NCBI GenBank assembly: GCA_028280785.1
Contig: JANQLF010000212.1
Coordinates: 1 to 64,000 of the forward strand
DNA from: Planctomycetota bacterium
GTDB lineage: Bacteria > Planctomycetota > UBA11346
Length of the DNA: 64,000 nucleotides
Direction of reading: 5' to 3'
The notes beneath the pieces are model-generated. The model did no database searches, had not been told where the DNA came from, and worked only from the letters and a program-made list of their open reading frames with translations. The first letter of the stretch is position 1, and each line of letters starts with the position of its first letter. Both the position numbers and the translations under genes were made by a program. Positions 19,890 to 29,416 of this stretch are shown in pieces.

Positions 19890-21317
19890 GTGATGACAAG
19901 TTGTTACTCTAAGTCCTTTGTTTTCAATATGTTATCATCCGTGATCTTAATTTGTTTGAATTTTGGTGGGCTAGAAGCAGCTATACCAGCCCAGCATGAG
20001 CTCGCTCAAGGTGAGTCCGTTTATATTTATGTCGACTCACTCTATCAAGGTGCCAGCAAAGATGTTAAAAGCACCTACAAAGACGACATCGGCAAGAAAA
20101 AAGTGAAGTGGAAAGTTAAAAAAGCAAAACTTAACACCTACACTAAACTCGCTCTTAATGTTGAAAAAGAGTTAATTAAATCTAAAGCTGATTTATTTAT
20201 ATTGGCGATGGGCATTGATGAATTATGGAATTTCAAAGAAGACAAAGCCACTGAATTATCCATAGAAAGTTACAAGGCATCTGTACAAGCTACCGTCAAC
20301 GCGCTTAAGGCTGCGGATAAAAAAGTAATTCTGCTTACACCCCACCAGATATCGGCAGGCCAAAACACACAAGCCAATGAACGCCTCAAGGCAGCTGCAG
20401 ATATCATCACTACAATTTGCTCAAGTGCCGAAATTCCAGTTGCTGATATTTACAGCTCTTTTGATAAAAAGAATAAAACTGGTGATCCAGGTAAACACAA
20501 TAAAGGTATTACTACCAAAGATGGTCTTAAACTTAACGACGCTGGTGAACAAATTGTCATTAATTCACTGGGCAAACTCTTGGCTCTCAGCGCTAGCGGT
20601 CCAAGCAAAAAAGCCAATATAGATCGCCAATTAGCCAAAGGCGATAAAATTGCCTTTGTTGCACCCGAACAGGTACGACACCAAGCACAACCACTAAGTC
20701 TACAGATCAAAGCACATTACAAAACAGAAATGGGAGTTGAAGCACCGCATGTTGCAGGCGTCTTTGCAGGAAAGCAGTTTTGGTACACTAAAGAGGAATC
20801 AATTCGATTTGCTGACAAGTACTTAGATGTCATAAAAAGTCTCAAGCCTAGTCTCGTCATAGTATACCCAGGCAGAGATATCCTTGGCAGTCGAAAATAT
20901 ATCGAATCATTAGATAATGGCACCTATCTCAAACAATTACGCATGCACATTCAAAATATTCAGGAAATTACTAATGCCCCTATATTCCTCTGTACACCAC
21001 TTATTTGGAAAGAAGATGATGCGGCCAATTTAGTTGTGGTAGATGGCCCTAATTATCAGGCCTGTCAAAAATGGGCCAATCACATCAAATCAGTAGCTAA
21101 TGAATTCAATCTCGAAGTAATCGATATGCATAAGAATTGTGTTGATTTCATCAATAAACAAGGTGTTGCAAAAGCAAACTTTGCAGGTCGTCGCACTACT
21201 TGGCAGGGTCAAACTACATACACAGACATTGACTATGATCAGTCGGCTAAAGATATGCTTCTCGGAAGTATCTGTGATGCGTTAAACTTTGATTATCACG
21301 GTACTAAAATTAAATAA
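19890..21317 (+). CDS. Exported SGNH-hydrolase-like protein, probably catalytically inactive
   Basis: A signal-type N-terminus (about 1-30) precedes what look like two SGNH/GDSL folds in tandem (about 40-235 and 245-470). The hallmark residues are degraded. Block I reads YVDSL rather than GDSL, block III reads MGIDELW where GxND is expected, and block V reads DGLKLNDAG where the catalytic His of DGxHxN should stand. The second half retains only the fold pattern (VIVYPGRDILGS, LCTPLIW). GTG at 19890 is best spaced from GAGG; ATG at 19893 is the alternative. It is followed after 18 nt by the glycosidase-like gene, forming an operon under operator site 2. Confidence 0.65.
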   Translation: MMTSCYSKSFVFNMLSSVILICLNFGGLEAAIPAQHELAQGESVYIYVDSLYQGASKDVKSTYKDDIGKKKVKWKVKKAKLNTYTKLALNVEKELIKSKADLFILAMGIDELWNFKEDKATELSIESYKASVQATVNALKAADKKVILLTPHQISAGQNTQANERLKAAADIITTICSSAEIPVADIYSSFDKKNKTGDPGKHNKGITTKDGLKLNDAGEQIVINSLGKLLALSASGPSKKANIDRQLAKGDKIAFVAPEQVRHQAQPLSLQIKAHYKTEMGVEAPHVAGVFAGKQFWYTKEESIRFADKYLDVIKSLKPSLVIVYPGRDILGSRKYIESLDNGTYLKQLRMHIQNIQEITNAPIFLCTPLIWKEDDAANLVVVDGPNYQACQKWANHIKSVANEFNLEVIDMHKNCVDFINKQGVAKANFAGRRTTWQGQTTYTDIDYDQSAKDMLLGSICDALNFDYHGTKIK

Positions 21318-21335
21318 TTACGCGAAGGTTTTACT

Positions 21336-22754
21336 ATGGACTATTCCATAAAACAACGTTTTACGGAAACGAATGAATATTTGGGCAATCCACACAAGGG
21401 CTGCTGCACTTTTCAACATTTTAACAAAGACCCACTCTTTCCAGGTCGCTTCTGGTCTGAAGAAGGTCCAACGGAATTTCCATCACTCAATGAAGCTGAT
21501 TTACCATTTAACGATAAACGTATGCTGTCTGGACTCTCCTACACGGAAGGCTATCTGCCATCCACTGTTTCCTATTGCCGCTGGTTCTGGGAAATATTTG
21601 AAGCCACCGAAGGTGAGTATGATTTTTCCATTATCGAACAAGCTATGGATGTCGCTAAGTCGCGCGGACAAACCGTTGCCGTTCGTTTAATGGCCTATGG
21701 TTCAGGATTTCAACCACAGGTACCACAGTGGTATTCAGATCAATACCCCTGCGAAACAAAAATAGTTCGTAACGCCAAACACTGTGCTAGCGATCCAGGC
21801 AGTAGGGAAATAAAAGTCCCTATTCATGACAGCCCTGAATATTTTAAAAAATGGGGTGATGCGATCCGCGCGTTTGCTAAAATTTACGATGGTGATCCGC
21901 GGCTCGAATCGATTGATGTCGCCTACATCGGTCCATGGGGTGAAGGTGACGGTGAGATATCGCTTGAGCAATGTCAAAAATTTGCTGCTTTATGGGCAGA
22001 ATCATTTCAGGAAACACCGGTCATTGGACAAGTCGATGGTATTCAATTAAAAGAAAGCATAAAACTCGGCAGCGGTTGGCGCTGTGATTGCTTTGGTGAC
22101 ATGAAAGCACCTGGTAGTCCGCACGTTGAAAAACATTTATCATGGAATCATCATTACGACCTCATGCCAAGCCAAATATGCTTAGCTGGTGCCCAGCAGT
22201 CGTGGCAACATGCACCCGTGCATTTTGAATCCTGTGGCGTACCCATGGATTGGTTCTTAAATAATTACGATATTGATTTTATATTGGAACAAGGTCTGAA
22301 ATTTCACGGCACCTATTTCATGCCGAAGTATACTAAATTACCAGAACCGTGGATGGATAAATTCGCCGAGTTTTGTAAGAAATTAGGCTACCGCTATGTA
22401 TACCGACAATCAAACGTCGAAACTAATGTGAAAGCCAATTCAAACATGCACTTGGAATCATGGATCGAAAACATTGGTGTTGCCCCCATTTATCATCGCC
22501 ATGATTTTGCTATTCGATTCCGACAAAATGGTCAAGAAGAAATTGTCCGTTTGAAAGACCATGATATCCGCACGTGGTTACCAGGTGATGTGTGGCTCAA
22601 CGAAGATATTCCCTTACCAGCATGCATCAAAGCGGGGCCATGCGACGTCTCTGCAGCAATCATCGATACTGATGACAAGGTGCACATTAAATTTGCGGTT
22701 GTTGAACAGTATTCAGATTACTGGGTACCGTTGGCAACCATACACGTCACTTGA
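21336..22754 (+). CDS. Cytoplasmic glycoside-hydrolase-like protein (DUF4832-like C-terminus)
   Basis: This 472-residue protein has no signal peptide. Residues about 10-330 look like a TIM-barrel: NPHKGCCTF, the YCRWFWEIFEATEGEYDF strand-helix unit, AVRLMAYG, and YIGPWGEGDGE with likely acidic catalytic residues. The C-terminal beta domain (about 370-472: SWIENIGVAPIYHRHDFAIRF) resembles DUF4832. A GAAGG ribosome site precedes the ATG. It is the second gene of the operon begun at 19890. The exact substrate is unknown; beta-galactosidase-like families share this arrangement. Confidence 0.7.
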   Translation: MDYSIKQRFTETNEYLGNPHKGCCTFQHFNKDPLFPGRFWSEEGPTEFPSLNEADLPFNDKRMLSGLSYTEGYLPSTVSYCRWFWEIFEATEGEYDFSIIEQAMDVAKSRGQTVAVRLMAYGSGFQPQVPQWYSDQYPCETKIVRNAKHCASDPGSREIKVPIHDSPEYFKKWGDAIRAFAKIYDGDPRLESIDVAYIGPWGEGDGEISLEQCQKFAALWAESFQETPVIGQVDGIQLKESIKLGSGWRCDCFGDMKAPGSPHVEKHLSWNHHYDLMPSQICLAGAQQSWQHAPVHFESCGVPMDWFLNNYDIDFILEQGLKFHGTYFMPKYTKLPEPWMDKFAEFCKKLGYRYVYRQSNVETNVKANSNMHLESWIENIGVAPIYHRHDFAIRFRQNGQEEIVRLKDHDIRTWLPGDVWLNEDIPLPACIKAGPCDVSAAIIDTDDKVHIKFAVVEQYSDYWVPLATIHVT

Positions 22755-22764
22755 AAACGTGGCA

Positions 22765-23811
22765 TTAAACCTCGCTTAACTGTCCAGCAAAGTGTGTAAT
22801 AAGATGGTCAATCACCACCTGGGCTAAGCGAACTTGCCCGACATTATTTGAGTGAATACCATCCTCAGCAGTATAATCAGGAATATCCTCATCACTGATA
22901 CAATTAAAGAGATCTAGGAGCTTGATTTGCTCTTCTTGCGAAACCTCAGCAATTATGTTAAGGAAGCACTGATAGTCCTTAAATTCAGCCTGATAACGCA
23001 CTGCCTTGGTGGTGAGACCAATAATCGGTTCAATATTATTATTTTGCAACTTGCGAACAATACTAATTAAATTGATTCGAAATTCATCAAGTGGAATGGT
23101 AAAGCCACCGGTTTCTGGATTGTGCGAGGAATCATTACCCCCAAAGGCGAAATAGCAAAGTTCCGGCTGATGGGCAATGATATCTGCGTCCACACGTGCT
23201 AAGCCCTGATTGCTTTTATTGCCGCCAATTCCAGCATTAATAACGGTTACCGGTGTTTTTAGCAATTTAAACATTTCTCCGAGGATATCCGGAAACGCAG
23301 CAACAGCAGACCAATGACGCGAGTCCATCGTCGAATCGCCCAAAAACGCGATCTTTTCAATTGTTAGGCTTGACAGTAATTGACGCTGCTCATCACTGAG
23401 ACCATCGATAAGCGTTTGCGCAAGATCTACTGCTGTTGTTCGTTCATAAAGTGCTTCAGCCCAACGATTAATCTTTACTAGATTTATTTTAATGAGATCC
23501 ACTAAATCATAATTGGCCAAACCATCAAAATGCGCGAAGTCATAGCGCTTCTGTTTGAACATATTAGCAATCTCACCCGACATACGCGTCATGTCTTCAT
23601 CACCCGATGCAATACCCAAATCTTCTAAGACTAGGGGAATCTCAACCACTTTCATCAGATGCATGAGTGCCGGCACTAATTGCTTATCATTTCGAAAATG
23701 AACCGTCTTTGATAGAATCAGCGCAAACGCGCGAATGCCCTTTTCAACGTCAAAACGCTGTGTTTGCGTCTGTAAATATTCTTCAAATAGCGATTGCAAT
23801 TGCACGCTCAT
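22765..23811 (-). CDS. SGNH/GDSL-family hydrolase
   Basis: The C-terminal half carries all four SGNH blocks intact: LGDST (nucleophile Ser), NAGIGGN (oxyanion Gly), FGGND (Asn) and DGIHSN (Asp/His). The N-terminal approximately 170 residues are helical and unrecognised. No signal peptide is visible, so an intracellular esterase, for example deacetylating imported oligosaccharides, is plausible. The ATG at 23811 has AAGGGA seven bases upstream; a GTG ten codons earlier is less likely. It diverges from the second GntR-type regulator, with operator site 3 in the 86 bp between them. Confidence 0.82.
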   Translation of the reverse strand: MSVQLQSLFEEYLQTQTQRFDVEKGIRAFALILSKTVHFRNDKQLVPALMHLMKVVEIPLVLEDLGIASGDEDMTRMSGEIANMFKQKRYDFAHFDGLANYDLVDLIKINLVKINRWAEALYERTTAVDLAQTLIDGLSDEQRQLLSSLTIEKIAFLGDSTMDSRHWSAVAAFPDILGEMFKLLKTPVTVINAGIGGNKSNQGLARVDADIIAHQPELCYFAFGGNDSSHNPETGGFTIPLDEFRINLISIVRKLQNNNIEPIIGLTTKAVRYQAEFKDYQCFLNIIAEVSQEEQIKLLDLFNCISDEDIPDYTAEDGIHSNNVGQVRLAQVVIDHLITHFAGQLSEV

Positions 23812-23882
23812 AACAGGTCCCTTCTTACGGCTTGAATACACTCATCAAATTGAATTTGACATATGCAAGACGCCTCTAGTAT

Positions 23883-23896
23883 GTGGTATATACCAC
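23883..23896. promoter_or_regulatory. Candidate operator GTGGTATATACCAC (site 3)
   Basis: A perfect 14 bp palindrome containing the same 12 bp core, one base before the ATG of regulator 2. Occupancy would block ribosome access or transcription start, consistent with autorepression, and could also affect the divergent SGNH hydrolase gene. Confidence 0.72.
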
Positions 23897-23897
23897 T

Positions 23898-24962
23898 ATG
23901 AGCAAGCAAATAGACAGAGAAAGCGATAAACCCTTATACGTACAGCTCAAAGAGATCGTACATGGACAGCTACCAAAGGGCGAAAGCCTCGACCTGGTAC
24001 GCCTCCCCTCTGAGCGGAATCTAGCCAGTGAGTATGGCGTGAGCCGTATGACGGCGCGTCAGGCGCTCAAGTCTTTGGGCCAGGAGCTGGCCATTCAACG
24101 CAATGGCCAAGGCACCTTTTTCGATAAGAAATCTACGCACTCTCTTGATCTCATCCGTTTTGTCTTTCCCAATAATTGGTCGACGCTCTCCGAAAGCGCC
24201 TTCTATTCGAATATTTTTTCTGGAGCTGAACAGCGAGCCCATGAATACGATTGCGACTTGCTCTTTTCGACACTGGGTAGTGATAATAAACTGTTGTGTA
24301 AATTGCGAGCAACAGATGCAATCATTTTAGTTGGTGAAACCGACAAACAACGTATTCGACGCATTCAAGAGATAGGCTGCAAACTGTGTTTAATCGATTG
24401 TAATGTAAGTGCAAATAATCTCGGCTGGGATCAAGTTGTTGTTGATAATAGCCAAGCGTCTGAACTGGCTGCTGATGTATTTCACCATCACAAGCATACA
24501 AAGTGCGCTTTTATTGATAGCTACAGCAAAGCAAAATCATTTGCCTTTAAACTGCGTCACAAGGCATTTGCCAGTCGTCTCAAAGACCACGGCTTGAATC
24601 ATGCCAGAAAAGACAGCTTTGAAATGGACTGGGATAGCATCGAGGACAACACCGAACGTATCCTCAATCAGTTAATAGACAAAGGCTATACAGCAGCCTA
24701 CGCTGCCCACAGCCATTTTGCCGTCGATTTATTGGAAACTGCGCGTAAACATAAATTGGAAGATAAAATCAGTCTGATCGGTTTCGCTGACGACACTTTA
24801 TGCAGAAAAGCTGCCTTAAATACGATAAGTGTTCCCGAGCAATTAATTGGCGAAACTGCAATTGAACAAATTATTAAATCGCACAATAACGGTTGGTGCT
24901 TAAAACAAAACGCTTTGATTTCGACACATTACGTCGATCGCGGATCAGTAAAAACTGTTTAA
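23898..24962 (+). CDS. GntR/LacI-type transcriptional regulator 2
   Basis: About 354 residues with the same organisation as regulator 1. A GntR winged helix (RLPSERNLASEYGVSRMTARQALKSL, GQGTFF) is fused to a LacI-type effector domain with shared blocks such as EYDCDLLFST, LGWDQV, NNGWCLKQNA and YVDRGSV. ATG at 23898 gives the same N-terminus as the paralogue; the longer frame would begin at a GTG inside the operator palindrome. The stop codon directly abuts that of the convergent SUMF1-domain gene (TAATTA). Recent duplication of the regulator along with the cassette is inferred. Confidence 0.87.
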   Translation: MSKQIDRESDKPLYVQLKEIVHGQLPKGESLDLVRLPSERNLASEYGVSRMTARQALKSLGQELAIQRNGQGTFFDKKSTHSLDLIRFVFPNNWSTLSESAFYSNIFSGAEQRAHEYDCDLLFSTLGSDNKLLCKLRATDAIILVGETDKQRIRRIQEIGCKLCLIDCNVSANNLGWDQVVVDNSQASELAADVFHHHKHTKCAFIDSYSKAKSFAFKLRHKAFASRLKDHGLNHARKDSFEMDWDSIEDNTERILNQLIDKGYTAAYAAHSHFAVDLLETARKHKLEDKISLIGFADDTLCRKAALNTISVPEQLIGETAIEQIIKSHNNGWCLKQNALISTHYVDRGSVKTV

Positions 24963-26546
24963 TTATTCGTAGATAATAACGCGCATACCTACCGTGTCTG
25001 AATAACAGCGATCGTCAGGTTGTGTCCCATCAACAGTGCCATCGGCGTTCAAGCGTGGATAACTGACGACGCTATCATGTTTAAGCAATTTACCGCGTGC
25101 CGATGCACGACATTGCGAGCCACCACTCATCCATGAACCACCCTTAACTGGATGATATTTCATTTTCCAAGCAGCTCCGCCACTCATGTCTACAAAATAA
25201 TCAGCAGCACCAGTCGCTGAATACGATTCATCATGTGGTGAAGCTCCGTCCCAAACATCGCGAACAATTTCTGCGACATTGCCATGCATGTGATAAAGAC
25301 CCCAGTGATTTTGCGTTGAACCGTTTACAATTTTCCCACCACTGAGATCGCCAGGGGCAATTGGATGATTCGGCTCGTGATTCGCATAACCGCGAATATA
25401 ATGGGCGACGTTATCTATATCATCAGGATCCAACGGGGTACTTGGTCGCCACGTTGGTAAATTATAACTAAAGGTATATCTAAAATCAAAAATAGCATGA
25501 AAGCTATTTGCCGGTGCCTGCTTATTTCTGCCAATGCGTAATTCAACACCAGCTACCGGCGCGAAACCAAAATAAAACAACATGGGGTCGAATAAATGCA
25601 TGCCGTAAGCAAACGGTAAATCCTGCTGCGACATACCGCGTTCCGCTGCTGCGCTGTTGGTACTCGGCACTGCACGGTCCGGAATACGACAAGCATATTC
25701 CCATTCTGCTTCCGTCGGTAATTCACAATTACCAGCAACACCAGCTTGTGCGTTGACTTGATCAATGAAATCGCGCGCATTGCCAGTCGTTATAAATGCA
25801 ACGGGATTATCAGAAGCCGCATTCCACAGATAATTTGCATAACCGTCATTAACTGGCGCGGCAGGCCAATGCGGAGGCTGTGCACCCATTAAAGCATTCC
25901 ACTGCACCTGCGATACTTCATTTTGTAACATCCAATACGAACGCGATAAAGTGACAGTTAATGGACGTAATGGAATTCCTGAAACCGGACCAGCATTTGG
26001 ATGCGAGGAATAGTTCGGCACATCTGCATTTAATTCACCACGTGGCGCTTCACCCATAAAAAATTCAAGCGCATCTAAATGAAATTCATAAGCACGGACG
26101 CCCGAAATAATGGACTCAACACCATCGGTTAACATATACTGCGGACGGGGTCGCTTGTAATATAATTCATAAACCTGCCAACCATAGGTAGAACGCCAAA
26201 TATTTTGCCCTTCAGGGTGGTATTCATAAGCATAATCTCCATCCCAACCGCCATTTTTTTGACCGCGTGTTGCCCGAGGCTCTGCACCCAAACGCGGTAT
26301 ATTCGTACGCAGGCTATATTGTACGCGCGTGCCTAAGTCGACCTGACCGCTGGTGGCTGCATCTGCAATATCGATATACCAAAAATACCAGGTCTGACCG
26401 CCCCAATTGGCCTCACATTGATAGCGATTGGTGCCGTTAATATTAACGGTTGTCACGGTTCCAGTTGACCATGCCGGCGGTAATGGCGCTGCTGCGCTTA
26501 AGATACCACAGCTGATCAGTAATAATAATATCATTAATAATCGCAT
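24963..26546 (-). CDS. Secreted SUMF1/FGE-sulfatase-domain protein, cassette 2
   Basis: A signal peptide (MRLLMILLLLISCGILSAAA) precedes a SUMF1 fold with LPTEAEWEYACR, LYHMHGNVAEI, KGGSW and DTVGMRVIIYE. As in the cassette 1 copy, only one Cys (GGSQCRAS) stands where true formylglycine-generating enzymes have a pair, so catalytic conversion of sulfatases is unlikely. The ACGGAG ribosome site overlaps the end of the GspK-like gene, two bases from this ATG. It is the last gene of cassette 2. Confidence 0.85.
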   Translation of the reverse strand: MRLLMILLLLISCGILSAAAPLPPAWSTGTVTTVNINGTNRYQCEANWGGQTWYFWYIDIADAATSGQVDLGTRVQYSLRTNIPRLGAEPRATRGQKNGGWDGDYAYEYHPEGQNIWRSTYGWQVYELYYKRPRPQYMLTDGVESIISGVRAYEFHLDALEFFMGEAPRGELNADVPNYSSHPNAGPVSGIPLRPLTVTLSRSYWMLQNEVSQVQWNALMGAQPPHWPAAPVNDGYANYLWNAASDNPVAFITTGNARDFIDQVNAQAGVAGNCELPTEAEWEYACRIPDRAVPSTNSAAAERGMSQQDLPFAYGMHLFDPMLFYFGFAPVAGVELRIGRNKQAPANSFHAIFDFRYTFSYNLPTWRPSTPLDPDDIDNVAHYIRGYANHEPNHPIAPGDLSGGKIVNGSTQNHWGLYHMHGNVAEIVRDVWDGASPHDESYSATGAADYFVDMSGGAAWKMKYHPVKGGSWMSGGSQCRASARGKLLKHDSVVSYPRLNADGTVDGTQPDDRCYSDTVGMRVIIYE

Positions 26547-26548
26547 TA

Positions 26549-29416
26549 TTACTCCGTGAAATTATCTTCGCTGTAAAAGAGTTGATAATTGCGAATTGGA
26601 CGCTGCATAATTACATGAGAATCACTGAGGTCGGTATCTTCAATGGCATACGTTGTAGGATCATCACTTGGGTTTGGTGCATAGGACATATCCAACATAA
26701 CTTCGCTGGTCTTTTTATTGCGCACCGTATCCCAAACCTGACCGCGAATAAAGCAACGATAAGCCTGACTTTTACCCATGTAGAAACGACCAGTGACTGT
26801 AAACCCATAGTCACGCGATGAATCCTGACCTTCGTCTAATTCCATCCAATCAACATGCGCCGTGCGTAATTTGGTAAACGTTGCATTGCCTGAAGTAAGC
26901 GGTGTTTTGGTGCCACTCCCATTGCGATAACCCGGACCATAACGATCGTTGCTTGGATTTTTCTGACCGCCGCGTGTGGCTGCGTTGGTCATCCAGGTCA
27001 CCAAACTATCGCCACCATCATTCCAACCATTGGTCGAACTTTCGGCAAAGGCATCGAAATTAAAATCAATGGCTGGGCTGCCAAAGAAACTCATGCGTAC
27101 ATCGTTGAGCAAACGCTCCATACCAGCCGTATTCTGATGGGTACGAATGCGCGCATTTTCTGCTGAACCAGTGTCATAACTAAATCGCTGATTCGATTGT
27201 GGCACGGGCAGAACATGATCGGTTTTAATACGATCGTCTTGAACGGCTCCACTATTTTGATATTCGACAAAACGACCAGATAAGGTACGTGGCAAAGCAC
27301 GCCATGTTTTAGGATCTTGTCGGTCGTAAGGCTGACCGCCGCCACGTGCATTACCGGCATTAGTATTTATTTGCTCACCTAAAATGCGTAAAAATAATTG
27401 CTCAACATCATGAACCGTTGCTAATTCATGTTTGGATTCATCTTCAATATCACTAACACTCGAAGTAGCCGAACCAGTGCGCAACCAAGCAAAATCATCC
27501 CACTCTTGTTTTAATTCTTCTAAGGTTGGATCTTGCGTATTGTCAGCCCATGCTGGATCGCTGCTACGCAACTTGGTATGCGACTTGCCATTCCACGCAC
27601 GTTTAGCTGTATACACTGCAGCCATTAATGCTTCCATCACGTCATGCTCATATGTATTAGCGACATTTAAATCAAAGGTATTGCGTCGAGTAAAGCGTTG
27701 CGCTGTGCGCACGTCATAAGGTAGTCCTGGTCCATGATTCTGATAGCCGCTTAAAAAACTATTTTCAATATGGCTACGTGGACCCAATTGGCGACCTTCA
27801 TTATAATCCAAACCATAAAACCATTGATACATACTGCCCGTTCGCTCATACCATGCATCCAATGTTGAATTGACTGGTGCATTTGCGGTATTCGCAAAGG
27901 TGACGTGCTGATTAAAATCTAAATTATCATCATACATATCGGCTGCTGCAGGGTCACTACTAAATGGCATTAATGGATCACCAATTGCAAATGGGAATAA
28001 TTGAGTGCCTGGGCCATCAAAGGCGTCTTGACCCGTCCAATCCTGCGGCCTGATATACTTCAATCGGCACATCGATCCTTTAATCATATTTTCAAGGGTT
28101 TTATTGGTGGCGGTTAACAAGTTTACGCGAAATGGCGCATCACAATCATCACCATTGGCAACCAACAATCCCGTATCAAATAAATTATACGAGTGCGGCA
28201 TATAAAACATACCATCTAAGTTATCATAAAAACCTAAAAAGGTCGAAGCAAAGGCTTGATAAGAATAATAAGGACCAGGAATAACCTGCGCCTTAAAGGT
28301 AATCGCATTGCCATCACCTGACCATAAATGTCCATGGCCTTGGAATAAATCATGGGTTTGATAAGCATGACACGTATTTAATTTCCAGGTATCAAAGCGT
28401 AAATTCACACCTGATAAATTTTGCACACGATAATCATATTCGACACTGATGGGATCAGTGTGCGATTGTGGTGCATTGACTTGCTGTAACCAGTTTACCT
28501 CAACTTTAAATGGATCATCTTCGATGCGAAATGGTTCCAGATGATGGCGATAATTACGCGCGTAGGGATCAACACTCCACATATTTTGATTTGCGCGAGA
28601 TAAAATATTATAGGTATAACGATTAAATCGCCACATGCCCTCCTTGGCATATACGGTTGCGAGCGCCGAACCATAGCGTTCACGCAATGCACGAAATTTA
28701 CGCCGCAAAGCCAATGCTTCAGCATTTGACATCGATGAAAAATCCACGGACTCTTCCGGATAAAAATTAAAACCCATAAATCCACTCAGATCCAGCAATT
28801 CAACCGCGTAGCGAACAATATAACGGCCATCAGCTTCTGTGCTTGGTTGCCCTTCATTGTCCAACCATCCAATTTCATGCCAACGTGCTCCGGCATTCGA
28901 ACCAAGCGTATCGGTCATTTTAATTGATTTAGAAGTCTTGGTGTCGGTTTTTAAACCGAGGATTTGCAACATACCATCAGACAGTCGATCACTCCAGTTA
29001 TAGGCACCTTCAACCGGTCCGTAGGTTCGATAGTCCTCTGATCTATTAGGCACATTTTTTTCAGGTAATTGCCATGTTGCTGAACCCATCGTTGCATTAG
29101 CGTCCGGCCACTCGCCACCTGGCTCAAGCGTTTTGTCGCGACGAAATTCCGTCCGCCAACTTGACTGAAAAGTCGAATAAAAATCTGGATCATCAGGGTC
29201 GTCTACCAAAGCTGCACGCTGCAAGGTATGCATGACTTTTATTTGGCCATTGCGCATCGCTATTTCAGCATGGGTATTAAATACATCACTGATCGCTGCG
29301 TTGCGATACTTACTCATACTGCGTATGTAAACGGTTAACAAAAAACTTAAGAATACGACCAGCGAAATACTGACCAATAATACACTACCACAACGCGTTT
29401 TGAGAAATTGATCCAT
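26549..29416 (-). CDS. GspK-like giant minor pseudopilin, cassette 2
   Basis: The leader MDQFLKTRCG precedes SVLLVSISLVVFLSFLL; predicted cleavage is after Gly10 and there is no Glu at +5, as in GspK. It has about 955 residues. Shared blocks with the cassette 1 protein include an acidic DFNFDAFAES...NGW segment matching DFNGDGHAES...SGW, GRFYMGKS, and the ending that runs into ...SHVIMQ. The ATG overlaps the preceding TGA by one base (TGATG), so translation is coupled. It is the Verru_Chthon cassette protein A type by recall. Confidence 0.8.
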   Translation of the reverse strand: MDQFLKTRCGSVLLVSISLVVFLSFLLTVYIRSMSKYRNAAISDVFNTHAEIAMRNGQIKVMHTLQRAALVDDPDDPDFYSTFQSSWRTEFRRDKTLEPGGEWPDANATMGSATWQLPEKNVPNRSEDYRTYGPVEGAYNWSDRLSDGMLQILGLKTDTKTSKSIKMTDTLGSNAGARWHEIGWLDNEGQPSTEADGRYIVRYAVELLDLSGFMGFNFYPEESVDFSSMSNAEALALRRKFRALRERYGSALATVYAKEGMWRFNRYTYNILSRANQNMWSVDPYARNYRHHLEPFRIEDDPFKVEVNWLQQVNAPQSHTDPISVEYDYRVQNLSGVNLRFDTWKLNTCHAYQTHDLFQGHGHLWSGDGNAITFKAQVIPGPYYSYQAFASTFLGFYDNLDGMFYMPHSYNLFDTGLLVANGDDCDAPFRVNLLTATNKTLENMIKGSMCRLKYIRPQDWTGQDAFDGPGTQLFPFAIGDPLMPFSSDPAAADMYDDNLDFNQHVTFANTANAPVNSTLDAWYERTGSMYQWFYGLDYNEGRQLGPRSHIENSFLSGYQNHGPGLPYDVRTAQRFTRRNTFDLNVANTYEHDVMEALMAAVYTAKRAWNGKSHTKLRSSDPAWADNTQDPTLEELKQEWDDFAWLRTGSATSSVSDIEDESKHELATVHDVEQLFLRILGEQINTNAGNARGGGQPYDRQDPKTWRALPRTLSGRFVEYQNSGAVQDDRIKTDHVLPVPQSNQRFSYDTGSAENARIRTHQNTAGMERLLNDVRMSFFGSPAIDFNFDAFAESSTNGWNDGGDSLVTWMTNAATRGGQKNPSNDRYGPGYRNGSGTKTPLTSGNATFTKLRTAHVDWMELDEGQDSSRDYGFTVTGRFYMGKSQAYRCFIRGQVWDTVRNKKTSEVMLDMSYAPNPSDDPTTYAIEDTDLSDSHVIMQRPIRNYQLFYSEDNFTE

